Translations under genes and position numbers: made by a program
The notes under the pieces: generated by a model
The model's input: the letters and a program-made list of their open reading frames with translations, nothing else
The model's database searches: none
What the model was told of the DNA's origin: nothing
Shown here: positions 21,900 to 32,235 of the stretch, piece after piece
How positions within the stretch are numbered: position 1 is the first letter of the stretch
Layout of the letters: each line of letters begins with the position of its first letter
Assembly: GCA_033557465.1 (NCBI GenBank)
Contig: CM066033.1
Coordinates: forward strand, 1,356,289,834-1,356,353,833
DNA: 64,000 nt
From: Ichthyophis bannanicus
Lineage: Eukaryota > Chordata > Amphibia > Gymnophiona > Ichthyophiidae
Direction of reading: 5' to 3'

Positions 21900-22830
21900 C
21901 AGACAAAATATTTTTCCCCTCTCCATTTCACTTTCCCAGCTCCATCCCATTCTAATCCTCCCCCAACATCAGCTCCCTTCTAGTTCCAGCCCCACCCAGC
22001 ATCTGCTCCTTTCTAGTCCCTGCATCAGTCCATTTCCAGTCCTATCCTAGCCTCACCATCAGCCCATTTCCAATCCTAGCTCCCTCCCCTCACAGCCCAT
22101 TTCCATTCCAAGCCCCCCTCCCCATCAGCCATTTGCAGTTCAAGCCCCCCTTCCACTCAGCCCATTTCCAGTCCTAGCAACCCCCCCAGCCCATTACCAG
22201 TCCTAGACCCCCCATAGCCCATTACCAGTCCTAACCTCCCCATAGCGCACTTCCAGTCTTACCCCCCCCATCACCCCATTTTCAGTCTTACCCCCCCCAT
22301 AGCCCATTACCAGTCCTAGTCCCCCCCATAGCCCACTTGCAGTCGTATCCCCCATCACCCCATTTTCAGTCTTACCTCCCCTCATAGGCCATTACCAGTC
22401 CTAACCCCCCAATCAGCCCACCTCCAGTCCTAACCCCCATCACCCCATTTTCAGTCCTAGCCCCCACCATAGCACATTACCAGTCATAACCCCCCCCCTG
22501 CCAATAGCCCACTTCCAGTCCTAACCCCCATCTGCCCATTTCCAGTCCTAGCCCCCACCATAGCCCATTACCAGTCATACCCCCCCCTGCCAATAGCCCA
22601 CTTCCAGTCCTAACCCCCATCTGCCCATTTCCAGTCCTAGCCACCAACATAGCCCATTACCAGTCATAACCACCCCCCCCTGCCAATAGCCCACTTCCAG
22701 TCCTAACCCCCATCTGCCCATTTCCAGTCCTAGCCCCCACCATAGCCCATTACCAGTCATAACCCCCCCCCTGCCAATAGCCCACTTCCAGTCCTAACCC
22801 CCATCTGCCCATTTCCAGTCATACCCCCCC
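21900..22830. repeat. CT-rich minisatellite with ~91-bp higher-order units
   Basis: Basic phrase AGCCCATTACCAGTCCTAACC in ~30-bp variants. From about 22475 a higher-order unit of about 91 bp recurs four times. The reverse complement of the same array is at 55515-56160. Confidence 0.85.
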
Positions 22831-22842
22831 CCCCCGACAGAG

Positions 22843-23271
22843 AAAAACAAAAAAACCCCAAAACCCTGACTTCTGCCGTTGCCGCCGTGGCAGCGGCAGA
22901 ATCAATTGTCAAATAAAAAAAAAAAGACTTCTGCTGCTCAAGCAGCAATATCACCTGTCCTGCGGCCCCTTCCCCTGTGCACGGAGATCCGAATCTGCTC
23001 ATCAGCGGCGTGCTTTTCAAGCCGCGAAGAGTATTCCCCTCTCGCGCGGTTTCAAGCCGCGCGAGAGGGGAATACTCTTCGCGGCTTGAAAAGCACGCCG
23101 CTGATGAGCAGATTCGGATCTCCGGGCACAGGGGAAGGGGCCGCAGGACAGGTGATATTGCTGCTTGAGCAGCAGAAGTCTTTTTTTTTTTTTATTTGAC
23201 AATTGATTCTGCCGCTGCCACGGCGGCAACGGCAGAAGTCAGGGTTTTGGGGTTTTTTTGTTTTTCTCTTT
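22843..23271. repeat. Long palindrome, ~210-bp arms, 7-bp loop
   Basis: Left arm about 22843-23049 and right arm 23057-23271 are near-perfect inverted copies around the loop TTTCAAG. Arms contain CTGCCGTTGCCGCCGTGG, an A/T homopolymer of 11-14 bases and GCTTTTCAAGCCGCGAAGAG. Arms this similar imply either recent formation or ongoing correction. Confidence 0.9.
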
Positions 23272-23604
23272 CGCGGGCCGCACAAAGTTGTCTCGCGGGC
23301 CGCATGCGGCCCGCGGGCCGCGTGTTTGAGACCCCTGCTGTACACCAAAGTGTGCCCTCTGTTCTGCCTATCCATGGCATATTGGCTGTTACATATGTCT
23401 CTTACTTTATGGGGTTTACATGGCAGTCCGCTTGGGGGATTGGCATTGCTGCAGTTCAGCTTGTCTGTGGCATGCCTGTTTGCAGGTTTAATTCTGTCTT
23501 GTTGTGTTCCATATTTTCCACTGCTCCACAGAGCATCCCCTCCTGCCCTTTGGCTTTCGTTTATTTCCTCTTTTGCATGCTGTCTCCACTGCACAGCATT
23601 TGAT

Positions 23605-23671
23605 TGTACAGACACTGTATCCACACCAACCAGTGCAGGGGACCTTCTGCATAGTGTTATCTCTGCATGTT
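23605..23671 (+). repeat. Second copy of the 67-bp block
   Basis: Same sequence as 19886-19952. It is followed directly by a minisatellite instead of the flank seen at the first copy. Confidence 0.85.
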
Positions 23672-23765
23672 GGTATATTTGGGTATATTTGGGTGTTGTC
23701 CCAATTAGGTATATTTGGGTGTTGTCCCAATTACATATAGGTATATTTGGGTGTTGTCCCAATTA
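23671..23765. repeat. Minisatellite GGTATATTTGGGTGTTGTCCC
   Basis: Three full units of about 26-32 bp plus a partial unit, nearly identical, following the 67-bp block without a gap. Confidence 0.9.
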
Positions 23766-23809
23766 CAGACTGTGATCTGATCTGTACACACCATATCTGC
23801 ATGTGCATT

Positions 23810-24350
23810 TGATCATGGTTACTGTTGGAGGTTTGCCTATCATGGCAGCCAGCAGGCTTCGTGTGGTGCCCTGCAGTATTCTTGTATGCAGCCTTTGCGA
23901 ATGCGCTCACGTGTGGCCTACCAGTTTGTGCATTGACGCTTGTGCTGCTGGTCATAGGTTTGATTCCTCTCTGTTCTCTTTGATTTGTTTGCCTGTGCTG
24001 CACAGCTACTTTTGATTCCTGAGACAGCCATATCTGTGCAGATCTGTGTTGTTAGCACATTGTACCCTTATCACAGTTGTAGACCATCCTTCTGTCCATC
24101 TATGTGTGTCGGCCAGCTGTATGCCATCCTACCCTGCTGTGCATGCTGCTACCCCACATCCTGCACTGGTCCACATTTCTGCATTGTGGGTTGACCCTAT
24201 CCTGGTAACCACAGCAGACTGTTTGTGTGGTGGCATGCAGTCCTTCTGTGGCCAGCCAGGGGCTTGTTAGCAGTTATAGAGCTGTAGCCCACTGGTTACT
24301 TCACTGCCTGTGGACCCAGAGGTCATGGGTTTGATCCCACAGTGGGGTTT
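23810..24350 (+). repeat. Degenerate ~380-bp tandem repeat with tRNA-like phrase
   Basis: A segment with CTGCAGTATTC...GGTCATAGGTTTGATTCC (about 23870-23975) recurs as GCATGCAGTCC...GGTCATGGGTTTGATCCC (about 24230-24335). The segment between (24020-24190) is also found at 34612-34770, where it follows rather than precedes the tRNA-like segment (34400-34555), as expected for a tandem array sampled at different phases. Confidence 0.5.
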
Positions 24351-24393
24351 TTTGATAGGGTTGTCCAAGGCATTGTCTATTTTTAATGTAAAG

Positions 24394-24669
24394 TAGTGCT
24401 GCCAGCAAAAACACCCTCACATTGCTGTAACCTTAAGGTGCCTCATAGGGCACCTTACAAAGTGCCCTATAGGGCGCCTTATAAAGCGCCCTATAAAGCG
24501 CCTTATAAGGTGCCCTTTAAAGCGCCTTATAAGTCGTCCTATAGGGGACATTATGGGGTGCCTTGGTGGACAGTGCACTTTATAATGTGCCCTCTGGAGT
24601 GCCTTATAGGGCGCCTTATGCGGCACCTTAGGTTACGGAACTGTGAAGGTGTGTTTTCTGGCAGCACTA
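24394..24669. mobile_element. MITE with 12-mer CGCCTTATAAAG repeats inside
   Basis: Termini GTGCTGCCAG / CTGGCAGCAC flanked by TA on both sides suggest a TA-target element. The interior is an irregular tandem run of GGCGCCTTATAAAGCGCCC, largely self-complementary. A related run is at 35120-35350. Confidence 0.65.
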
Positions 24670-24706
24670 ATTAAGATAAAAATAAAATGCCTCACAAAGC
24701 ACTGCT

Positions 24707-25024
24707 TAAACATAAAGGGTAATGCCTCAGATAGCCTTATTCATTAGGTGCACTGGGGGATCAAACCTATGACCCTGTACTATCAGTCAGTGTATTAACC
24801 ATTGTGCTAAACCTCTGCTGTGCTGCTTGTGTGTCAGTGCGCCTACATTAGAGTAACGCACGTTAATGCGCATAGTTCAATCTTTCGCCCGATAATGTGC
24901 ACAGCGCTTGTTATTGCCCGATAATGCCGGTTTGCTACGTTTAGACTGGAACGCCCACTCCTTTTATGGCATCCTGCACAGTATTGCCGGGCGCACGTTA
25001 GCGCCATTTAGTAAACATAGCCCC
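24707..25024. mobile_element. Partial copy of the 3839-4450 MITE family
   Basis: Shares AACATAAAGGGTAATGCCTC, the GATAATG and CTACGTTTAGAC phrases and the terminal TTTAGTAAACATAG with the right half of the element at 3839-4450. The left half is missing. Confidence 0.75.
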
Positions 25025-25740
25025 ATGTCTTTTATTATCTGAGAGTGTTTTCACAAACCACACATAAACATTTTCCTGACAGACCCACAATAAATAACTT
25101 ATTTTCCCACTTTTCATTAAACTGATGCTTACTACACTTTCTGCTTTTCTTTTGCTCTGTGATGGTTTACTGACTGTAAAAACTGACTTCAATTGTTTAC
25201 AAAGAACGAAGCACAGCATTACCCAAAAACTGGAGTTTGAAGGCTTCCCCCCCCCCCCCAAAACAAGAAAATGTGAGGAGAAAAAAAACACATGTCCATT
25301 CCCACCCTCCAAACACCCCTGACGGCAAAAAGCAGCTCTGCTCTAAAATGGCGCTGTTCCCACACTCCACAGGCTGACCCCATACTGCACCACATGGTCA
25401 GAGTGGTCAGCCCGCTCACCTGCCAACTGCCACGCTAACGCACTGTCCGGCTCCACATGCACTGAAGCGTCCCTTAACTCCCACTGCTTACTGCGTAAAT
25501 GCACCACTTGAAATCATGCAATGCGCCACTTTTGGCGTATGTGCCATAGGTTGGCCATCCCCTATACATAGAATATTACCAACCTAACATTGTAACATTT
25601 CAACAAAGCTATTATTAGAATGACTGGGATAAGGGATGGGGATTAAGATGGCAAAATGTATTATTGATACAATAGGTAATTAGCGCACAACAGCTGCGTT
25701 GAGCAAGATGGCAGTTCATGATGGCTGAATGAGTGCCTAT
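25025..25740. other. Non-coding DNA
   Basis: No gene is recognised. A C-run lies at 25249-25259. TTGGCGTATGTGCC...GGTTGGCCATCCCC near 25530-25560 looks like a MITE end. Confidence 0.3.
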
Positions 25741-25744
25741 GTAA

Positions 25745-28180
25745 TTCCTTCAAAGTGCTCTTTGAAGAGGAGCATTTTTAATAGCTTTCTGAAGGCTATA
25801 AGATCAGTGGTACCTCGGATATGAGCAGGTTGGGGTGTTCCAAAGGCTGGGAGCATATAATGAGAATGCAAGCCAACAGGCCATCAGGTTGAATTTGGTG
25901 AGATCCGGAAGAAGATCTAGGACATGATGTGCAGTGCATCTTCTATGCCGATTGTTAGGTGGTTTACTTATGATTGTTTGGGGATAATGCAAGGATAGTT
26001 TGTGGTAGATTTTAAAGGTGGTCATAATGGTTTTGTATTTTATTCTACTTAACCGCGGTAACCAGTGGAGCTCTCTTAGAATAGGGGTGATGTGGTTGTT
26101 TCTGGGCGCCCTGATTAGGATTCTCACTGCTGCATTCTGAGCAGGTTGTAGTGGGTTCAAATAACTTTTCTGTAAGCCTTGTAGTATTGCATTACAGTAA
26201 ACAAGGTGGGGAAGACCATAAACCATTATTAAGAAGGGACCCAGGATATCAATGCTTGACCCCAATACAAGCATTGTGGAACCTGTGTCTTTTGGGGAAA
26301 CTGCTAGGTACGTATGACCTAGATTGGCCACTGTTGGAAACAGGATACTGGGCTTGATGGACCTTGGTCTGACCCAGTATGGCATATCTTATGTTCTTAT
26401 GAAGTATCATTGCTCGGAAAACAGATCTGAAATCCTGGGTGACCAGGAGCAGTTGTAGTTGTTGCAGTGTCCTAATTTTGTTGTATATGGCTTTTGTTGC
26501 TTTGTTTATCTGAGACAATTTGTTGATGACAAGATAGGTAGGATCGAAGCCAGTTTAGGGCTAAGTTATGGATGCCGATGCATTGTAGTCGTTCTAGAAG
26601 ACTATCATGGCATAATGCATCAAAGTCAGCGGTAATATCCAGGAATAAGAGGCTGAATCCCTGTTTAGGTTTCTGTATACATTTCATCAGACAGTCGATA
26701 AGTGAGATTAGTAAGGTCTCAACTCCATGTAGTTGTTGCAGTGTCCTAATTTTGTTGTATATGGCTTTTGTTGCTTTGTTTATGTGAGACTGTAGTGTGA
26801 GGTATTGATCAATGATTACAATGAGGTAGCAGACTTCCGGTTTGACTGTAAGATCAGCATTTTTAACCTTTGCTGTTATTGGTGGGGAGAATGACTGGTC
26901 CCAGAATATGAAGAGCATCTCGGTTCCATTGTAATTAATTGTAAGACAGTGCTCAGATAGCCAGTAGGCCATCACGTTGAAGTAGTTCATTATCAGTGTA
27001 AGGTTTGGAGTAGTGGTGGAGATGGGAGCATAAATCATGATGTTGTCTGCATAGAGGTGACATAAGATACCATGTGATCTGATCAGGTTGCAGATTGGCT
27101 GGACATAAATATTGAATAGCAGGGCTGATAACGCTGATCCTTGGGGTACGCCCTGGTTTTGTGTGTAAGGGTCTGAGGTGTCGGTTCCCGCTTGCACTAT
27201 TCATTGATGACAAGATGACAAGATAGGTAGGAGCGAAGCCAGTTTAGGGCTAAGTTATGGATGCCGATGCATTGTAGTCGTTCTTGAAGAATATTATGGC
27301 ATAATGCATCAAAGGCAGTGGCAATATCCAGGAATAAGAGGCTTAATCCCGGTTTAGGTTTCTGTATACATTTCATCAGACAGTCGATAAGTGAGATTAG
27401 TAAGGTCTCAACTCCATGGCCAGATTGAAAACCATGTTGTTGTGGTCAAGAGGTGCATATAAGTTAATGTGTTCTTGCAATTGAAGTTAGATGCTCTTTT
27501 CCATTATTTTTGCCAGGAAGGGTAAGCTTGAAATAGGCCTGTAAGAGTTTGGTTCTGAGGGGTCCATCTTTGGATTTTTTAAAATATTGGATGGATGGAT
27601 GCAGTCTTTAGTTTGGTCGGGACATATCCTTGGGATAGTGTGAGATGTATCATCCTGCATATGGTTGGTGCTATCATAGTTCTTACCATTTTTAACCAAC
27701 TTACCAGGCAGGGATCTAGTAGGGGATGTTGTAGTATTGAGGTTACCCTAATGTTTTCCAGGTGTTCAGAGGAAATTGGACTGAATGATTGAAGTATGTT
27801 GGTAGTACATGGTTGGTTGCAGATTTTACTTGTAGCAGGTGGGGTGTTTATGATCTTCGACTGGAAGTGGAGGGCAAGTGTTTGTGGTCCAGGGGCAGTC
27901 ATTGCTGCTGGTTGCTTGTTTTAACAGAGACTTAATGATATCATACAGTTCCCTGGGTTTGTTTAGGGATTTCATTATTATTTTAGTAGGATACTTTCTC
28001 TTTGCCTTGCTAGTCTGAATCTGATATGAATGTAGGATTTGTAGGTATTTATTTCTTACTTGATCATCATGAGTGAGTCTCCATTTACATTTGACTTTTC
28101 TGAGCTCACGTTTGAGTTTTTTAAGGTCTGTAGTGTACCAGGGCAGGTGATGGTGATGTCAGACTCCCGTTGGCTTAGGA
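25745..28180 (-). pseudogene. L2-like LINE ORF2, rearranged and decayed
   Basis: Reading down from 28180: linker helices (about 28150-27900), RT N-terminus PNSYRPISSLPFLAKIMEKSI (about 27560-27490), RT fingers/palm FLDITADFDALCHDSLLERL, GVPQGSALSALLFNIY and YADN in place of the catalytic YADD (about 27050), then the C-terminal PHLVYCNAILQGL and LHWLPRLSRIKYKT (26220-26040). Frameshifts are present and the endonuclease is missing. Two blocks are duplicated and shuffled: 26523-26729 repeats 27213-27417, and 26456-26511 repeats 26730-26785. A CR1 3' tip (26216-26405, plus) interrupts the C-terminal part. Confidence 0.85.
26216..26405 (+). mobile_element. CR1-like LINE 3' tip nested in L2-like copy
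   Basis: Near-identical to the 3' end at 44672-44846: CCATAAACCATTATTAAG through TATGGCATATCTTATGTTC. Inserted antisense to the L2-like frame between FRAMI and PHLVYCNAIL. Confidence 0.85.
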
Positions 28181-28185
28181 ATTTA

Positions 28186-28400
28186 TTTATTTTATTTAGC
28201 AAGCATTTGTAGCCCGCTCCTTCCAGCGATCAGAAGCGGGTAGGATTACTATTGTGAAACTGCCGAATCAAGGCAGGTACAAATTTTGTTTACATACAGA
28301 TTGTCAGAAAAGCACATCATACAGAGTTAACACTTCTTAGCTATGGGGGAGTTCATTTACATATATACATAAATGGTGGCATAAATGGTGGCATAAGTTG
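28186..28400 (-). mobile_element. LINE 3' tip (L2-like)
   Basis: Minus-strand TACCCGCTTCTGATCGCTGG, GGGCTACAAATGCTTGC and an AAATA-type tail at 28186-28200. It abuts the 5' edge of the larger L2-like remnant. Confidence 0.65.
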
Positions 28401-29457
28401 TAATGGCTTTATTCAGTTGGTGATAATGTGGTTTAAGTCTTGTGATTCAGACTCCAACAGTGTGATGACATTATCCAGGAAGTGGTCTTGTCAAATCATT
28501 TAAAATGACAGTGCTTTGAATCACTTTGAGGTTTGGTGGTTGGTTGTAAGTAGTGAGAAAGTTGGAAGTAGATGGTGCACTGGTCTGACTAAGGCACCTG
28601 TTTAAGTTGAGGGGTTGAATAAGCAGAGCTTTCTAGGAGTTCAGATGCCATGAATATTACCTCTATTGTGTATTGGGGTTAATACAATTTGCATGCATTC
28701 TAGGTACCCCGTAGCATCAGTAAAGGCCTTAGCTTGCTTTTGTGGGAGAGAGGATAGATTAGGTCACCCAAGAGTGCTAATGGACAATTTGGATTTATGT
28801 AGGAACATACAGTTTCAAGGAGCGCTGCAATCTCTTCATTGCTTGCTGCGGGGCTCTATAGGTGAGGCATAAGGTAGTCTGCTTAATGGTTATGGTGATA
28901 ATATCAATGCTAGTTCAATTCAATCTGTGCTACCTCTTGAGGAGGTAGGAGAGATTGTGTGCCTGATCAATCCTGCTATCCAAGGAAAACACTTTTTACA
29001 GGTGAGCAACAATGCTTCTTCTGTCAACAAGGACTGAATCAGGTATCTAAGTGGGAGATTCCCAAGCTCAGAACTGTTCATTATGAATTGTTCATTGCTC
29101 AGGAACAACCCAGTCATCAAAAAACAAAAGAGTTGCAACATCAATCAAGAATGAGAGGGTCAACAAAATTATGAAGATGTGAAGGGAAGCCAGAGATTAA
29201 TTTTGGTCCATGGCAAGGCAAAACAAAGCAAACTGGGCATACAGGAAGGGATTTATGGCCGTTACCTGCCTTCATCTCTTATTTTTATGCAGCTATTTTA
29301 ATACTTTCAAAGCACATATGTGCCCCAACTCCACAGGAATGAAAAGAGAAAAAAGGATTACTAGCACCCTCCATAAATCTAAAATTTATAAAGGAAACAA
29401 ACATTTTTTTATATTCTTATAGAAGTTACAGTGCAGAAGTTTGAGAAGAAGCATGTA
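28401..29457. other. Unclassified DNA, no clear gene
   Basis: Moderately AT-rich. Short frames on the plus strand (about 28666-28870 and 28959-29174) have no recognised domain. Possibly a decayed element. Confidence 0.3.
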
Positions 29458-29459
29458 TA

Positions 29460-30784
29460 TGAGGTGTGACAAAAAAGAAATGAGACTGTGGCAGCCACAC
29501 CCAAGACTCAATGCCAATTAGCTAACTGCTTATGTCACTGTGTTGTGCAACATCTCACCACTATTCTGCTATAATATTTTTCATCTCTCTCACTCTGTTT
29601 TTCTTTTTCAGGTTTTTTTGTAGCACACTGCTCTATCATTTTGTCACGCAACTGGAAATGGCAGAAATATGGAGCAAAGAATCAACTTGAAATTTCTGGT
29701 TAAGTTGGAGAAGAGCCCAACTGAGTGTCTCCAACTTCTCCAAAAGGCTTATGGAGAAGATGCAATGTCAAGGCCATGAGTCTTCGAGTGGCAGAGATGC
29801 TTCAAGATTGGCCATGAGGAGGCGGAGCATAACCCCAAATCAGGACGGCCTTCCATGACAAAGACGGCTGAGAACATTGACAGAGTAAACCAGCTGGTCT
29901 GGAGTGATCGCAGATTGATGGTGCGGATGATAGCTGAGGAGCTCAGCCTGAACAGGGAGTCAGTGCGGACCATTTTGATGCAGGAGCTGGGGATGCGGAA
30001 GGTGTGCGCCAAGATGGTGCCCAAGCTTTTATCGGATGACTAGAAGGAGCACCGGGTCAATGTTTGTCAAGACTTGCTAGAGAAGATTGGAGAGGATCCA
30101 GAGTTCGTTGGCTGAGTCATCACAGGAGACGAGACTTGGGTCTTCCAGTATGACCCTGAAAGCAAGAGACAGAGCCTGCAGTGGAAGACTCGACTGTCAC
30201 CCAGCTCCAAGAAGGCGCGCATGTCGAAATCAAGGATTAAGGTCATGCTGATCGCATTCTTTGACTAGAAGGGAGTGGCCCATCATGAGTTTGTGCCTGA
30301 GGGTCAGAGAGTCAACCAGCACGTCTACCAGCAGGTCCTCAATTGCCTCCATGACTGGGTTCAACGCAGCAGGCGGGCTCTGTTGACAGACAAGTCGTGG
30401 CTGCTCCACCACAACAACGCGCCCGCACACTCTGCGCTCAGTGTGAGGCAGTTCTTCGCCAACAACAGATCATAGCTCTCCACCACCCTCCTTATTCCCC
30501 AGAACCCATACTATGCGACTTCTGACTCTTCCCCAAGCTGACGACTGTGCTCAAAGGAACTCATTTTGCCTCTGTAGAAGAGATCAAGGCCACTGTGACG
30601 AGGGAGCTGAGGGACATCAAGGAGAAGGACTTTACCGAGTGCTTCCATATGTGGCAGAAATGAATGCAGAAGTGCATTAACTTGGGGGGGGGGGATTACT
30701 TTGAAGGAGACAATGTGTAATTTCTCTGTAGATTTTGTAATAAAATATTTATGGGACAGTCTCGTTTCTTTTTGTCATACTTCG
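29460..30784 (+). mobile_element. Mariner element, full length, inactive
   Basis: 1325 bp between TA dinucleotides (29458-29459 and 30785-30786). Terminal inverted repeats start TGAGGTGTGACAAAAA on the left and CGAAGTATGACAAAAA on the right, read inward. The interior holds one transposase frame with stops. A complete structural copy. Confidence 0.9.
29669..30720 (+). pseudogene. Mariner transposase
   Basis: ATG 29669 (MEQRINLKFLVKLEKSPTEC). A helix-turn-helix region (SLNRESVRTILMQELGMRKV), MVPKLL linker, and catalytic region ITGDETWVFQYDPES carrying the first Asp. The second catalytic Asp of the usual HDNAPAH motif is Asn here (HHNNAPAH). Four in-frame stops at 29777, 30041, 30113 and 30266 are TGA or TAG, each explicable by a C-to-T change from CGA or CAG. 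A -1 shift near 30470 follows, after which PPYSPEPILCDF keeps the third Asp. The intact protein would be about 345 residues. Cuts and pastes at TA sites in the family; this copy is dead. Confidence 0.9.
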
Positions 30785-30861
30785 TATACGAAAGATACCC
30801 CTTCTGTATGTACCCCCATCCAAAAATCACTCCACTGAATTCTATACTGTATAGTCTAGTA

Positions 30862-31011
30862 CAGGGGTTCTCAACACAGTCCTCGGAACACACCTAACCA
30901 ATCAGGTTTTCAAGGTAACCACAATGAATATGCATGAGGGAGACTTGCATACAATGGAGGCAGTGTAAGCAAATCTCTTCCATCTGGTCCTGCAGCTCCT
31001 GATCCTGTTCC
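30862..31011. mobile_element. hAT-type MITE, half copy (CAGGGGTTCTCAAC end)
   Basis: Starts CAGGGGTTCTCAAC and contains AATGAATATGCATGAG with TTGCATACAATGGAGGCAG, the central phrases of the palindromic MITE type at 207-397. The opposite terminus is absent. Confidence 0.6.
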
Positions 31012-31560
31012 AGAACCAGGCATGGTACCAACAGGCCCCATCGTGAGAACAGCCAGAAGAAAAGAATAAAACAGGTTGATAAGTAACTCTTAAACATCCA
31101 TTGTGGGTTCCTATATTTTTTGAGTGCACTCATAATTATTTTTCATTTTTTGCAATATTTTGGGACTTAGAGGCTTTCAAAGGAGAACCCTATTTGAAAC
31201 CTTTGGCTCCAAGGTTCGAAGAACAAACTTTAAGAACATATTTATTCGTTTGAGTCCTAGAGAACAAGCCTGTTGTTGTTTACCTGAAAGAAGAAAAATA
31301 TTTTTCCTAAGGAACTGTGTTGTTTTATGTGACTGAAAGTAAATATTTAGTATAATATCAGGTTAATACTTATCTGAAACAATCTCAGGAGAACTTTCAT
31401 AATTTTGACACTTCCATATTCTCCTGCAAAGAGAAATTTACACCTTTAGCACCTTTGCTTATTTGTTTAACTTTTGTATTATCTTCCGAGAAGAGTCTAA
31501 TTGTGTGATGTTATGATTTGCGTGCTTCATGCATTTTTAAATGATTTAACTTACACTTAC
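31012..31560. other. AT-rich DNA, nothing recognised
   Basis: No coding signal and no tandem order seen. Confidence 0.3.
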
Positions 31561-32235
31561 CATTGAGAGCTGGAATAAACATCATCGGGATCATTCTGAG
31601 CAGCGAATAGCAGGGATGGACGTCCTGTTGGGACTCCATCCCTACTATTCGGCCCCCTCTGCTGACTCCGACTAACTTCCCTGTATGTACAAGGTGTTTG
31701 TACATGGAGGCTAGATGGGGGTGGGAAAGGGATGGGGTGGAGGCTGAATTAGGGTGGGCAGTGAGCCGGCAGACTGGACGGGGAACTTATTCCACTTCTA
31801 AGGTGGAATAAGTTCCTCTAGATGGCAAGAGACAGCAGGCCCAGGTGGCTGATAAGGTAGAAGAGGCTGCATGTGATTCCCCGCAGCCCGATCCTGGCCT
31901 TGGGAGGCCAGATTGGAGGTCAAGCTACGGGGAATGAAAGCAGTGATTGGCAGCTGGGGGATCGCGGCTCCTGAATGGAGCCATGGTGCCATGGTACCGC
32001 GGCTCCATTCAGGAGCCTTGACTGAGTTAGCCAGGCTGAGGCCTGTACATGCAGGCTGACCAGAATCAGGTCCCGGCCTGCATGTACAGGCCTAGACGCA
32101 ATTCTGATCCTGTGGGGCATGCGATTCCGATCGGGCACACGGGGGCCTGGACGTCCTGATTGGAATGCGGCCCCATTTCTTCAGCAATTCGATCCACTTG
32201 GTGAACTTCATTTCTGACGAGGGTTTGTAAAAAGG
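31561..32235. repeat. Compound fold-back region
   Basis: At least four nested or adjacent inverted repeats: GAATAGCAGGGATGGA with TCCATCCCTACTATTC (31604-31650), GGAACTTATTCCAC with GTGGAATAAGTTCC (31781-31815), GGCTCCTGAATGGAGCC with GGCTCCATTCAGGAGCC (about 31967-32019), and CCTGTACATGCAGG with CCTGCATGTACAGG (about 32041-32091). It is probably one large decayed fold-back transposon. Confidence 0.65.

Larger units (their letters stand above)
21247..23337. mobile_element. hAT-like element A, 2091 bp, palindrome-bearing
   Basis: Terminal inverted repeats CAGGGGTCTCAAAC / GTTTGAGACCCCTG are exact over 14 bp, and the 8-mer CTGTACAC flanks both sides exactly (21239-21246 and 23338-23345), as expected for a hAT insertion. 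Order inside: unique AT-rich DNA (about 21330-21900), CT-rich minisatellite (21900-22830), then a GC-rich ~430-bp palindrome (22843-23271). No transposase frame is visible, so it is non-autonomous. The unique DNA and minisatellite recur in opposite orientation in the element at 55015-57256, which has different ends and a different palindrome. Confidence 0.85.

Noticed and set aside
21900..22830. CRISPR-like array
   Set aside because: Units are contiguous without unique spacers and the context is vertebrate. It is a minisatellite.
24310..24340. tRNA gene
   Set aside because: Only a B-box-like phrase (GGTTTGATCCC) is present. No cloverleaf could be paired, and the phrase recurs in a degenerate repeat.
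24396..24674. ORFs with repeating KAPYKAPYK-type peptides on both strands
   Set aside because: The periodic peptides reflect a 12-15-bp DNA repeat inside a MITE. Both strands are open for the same reason.
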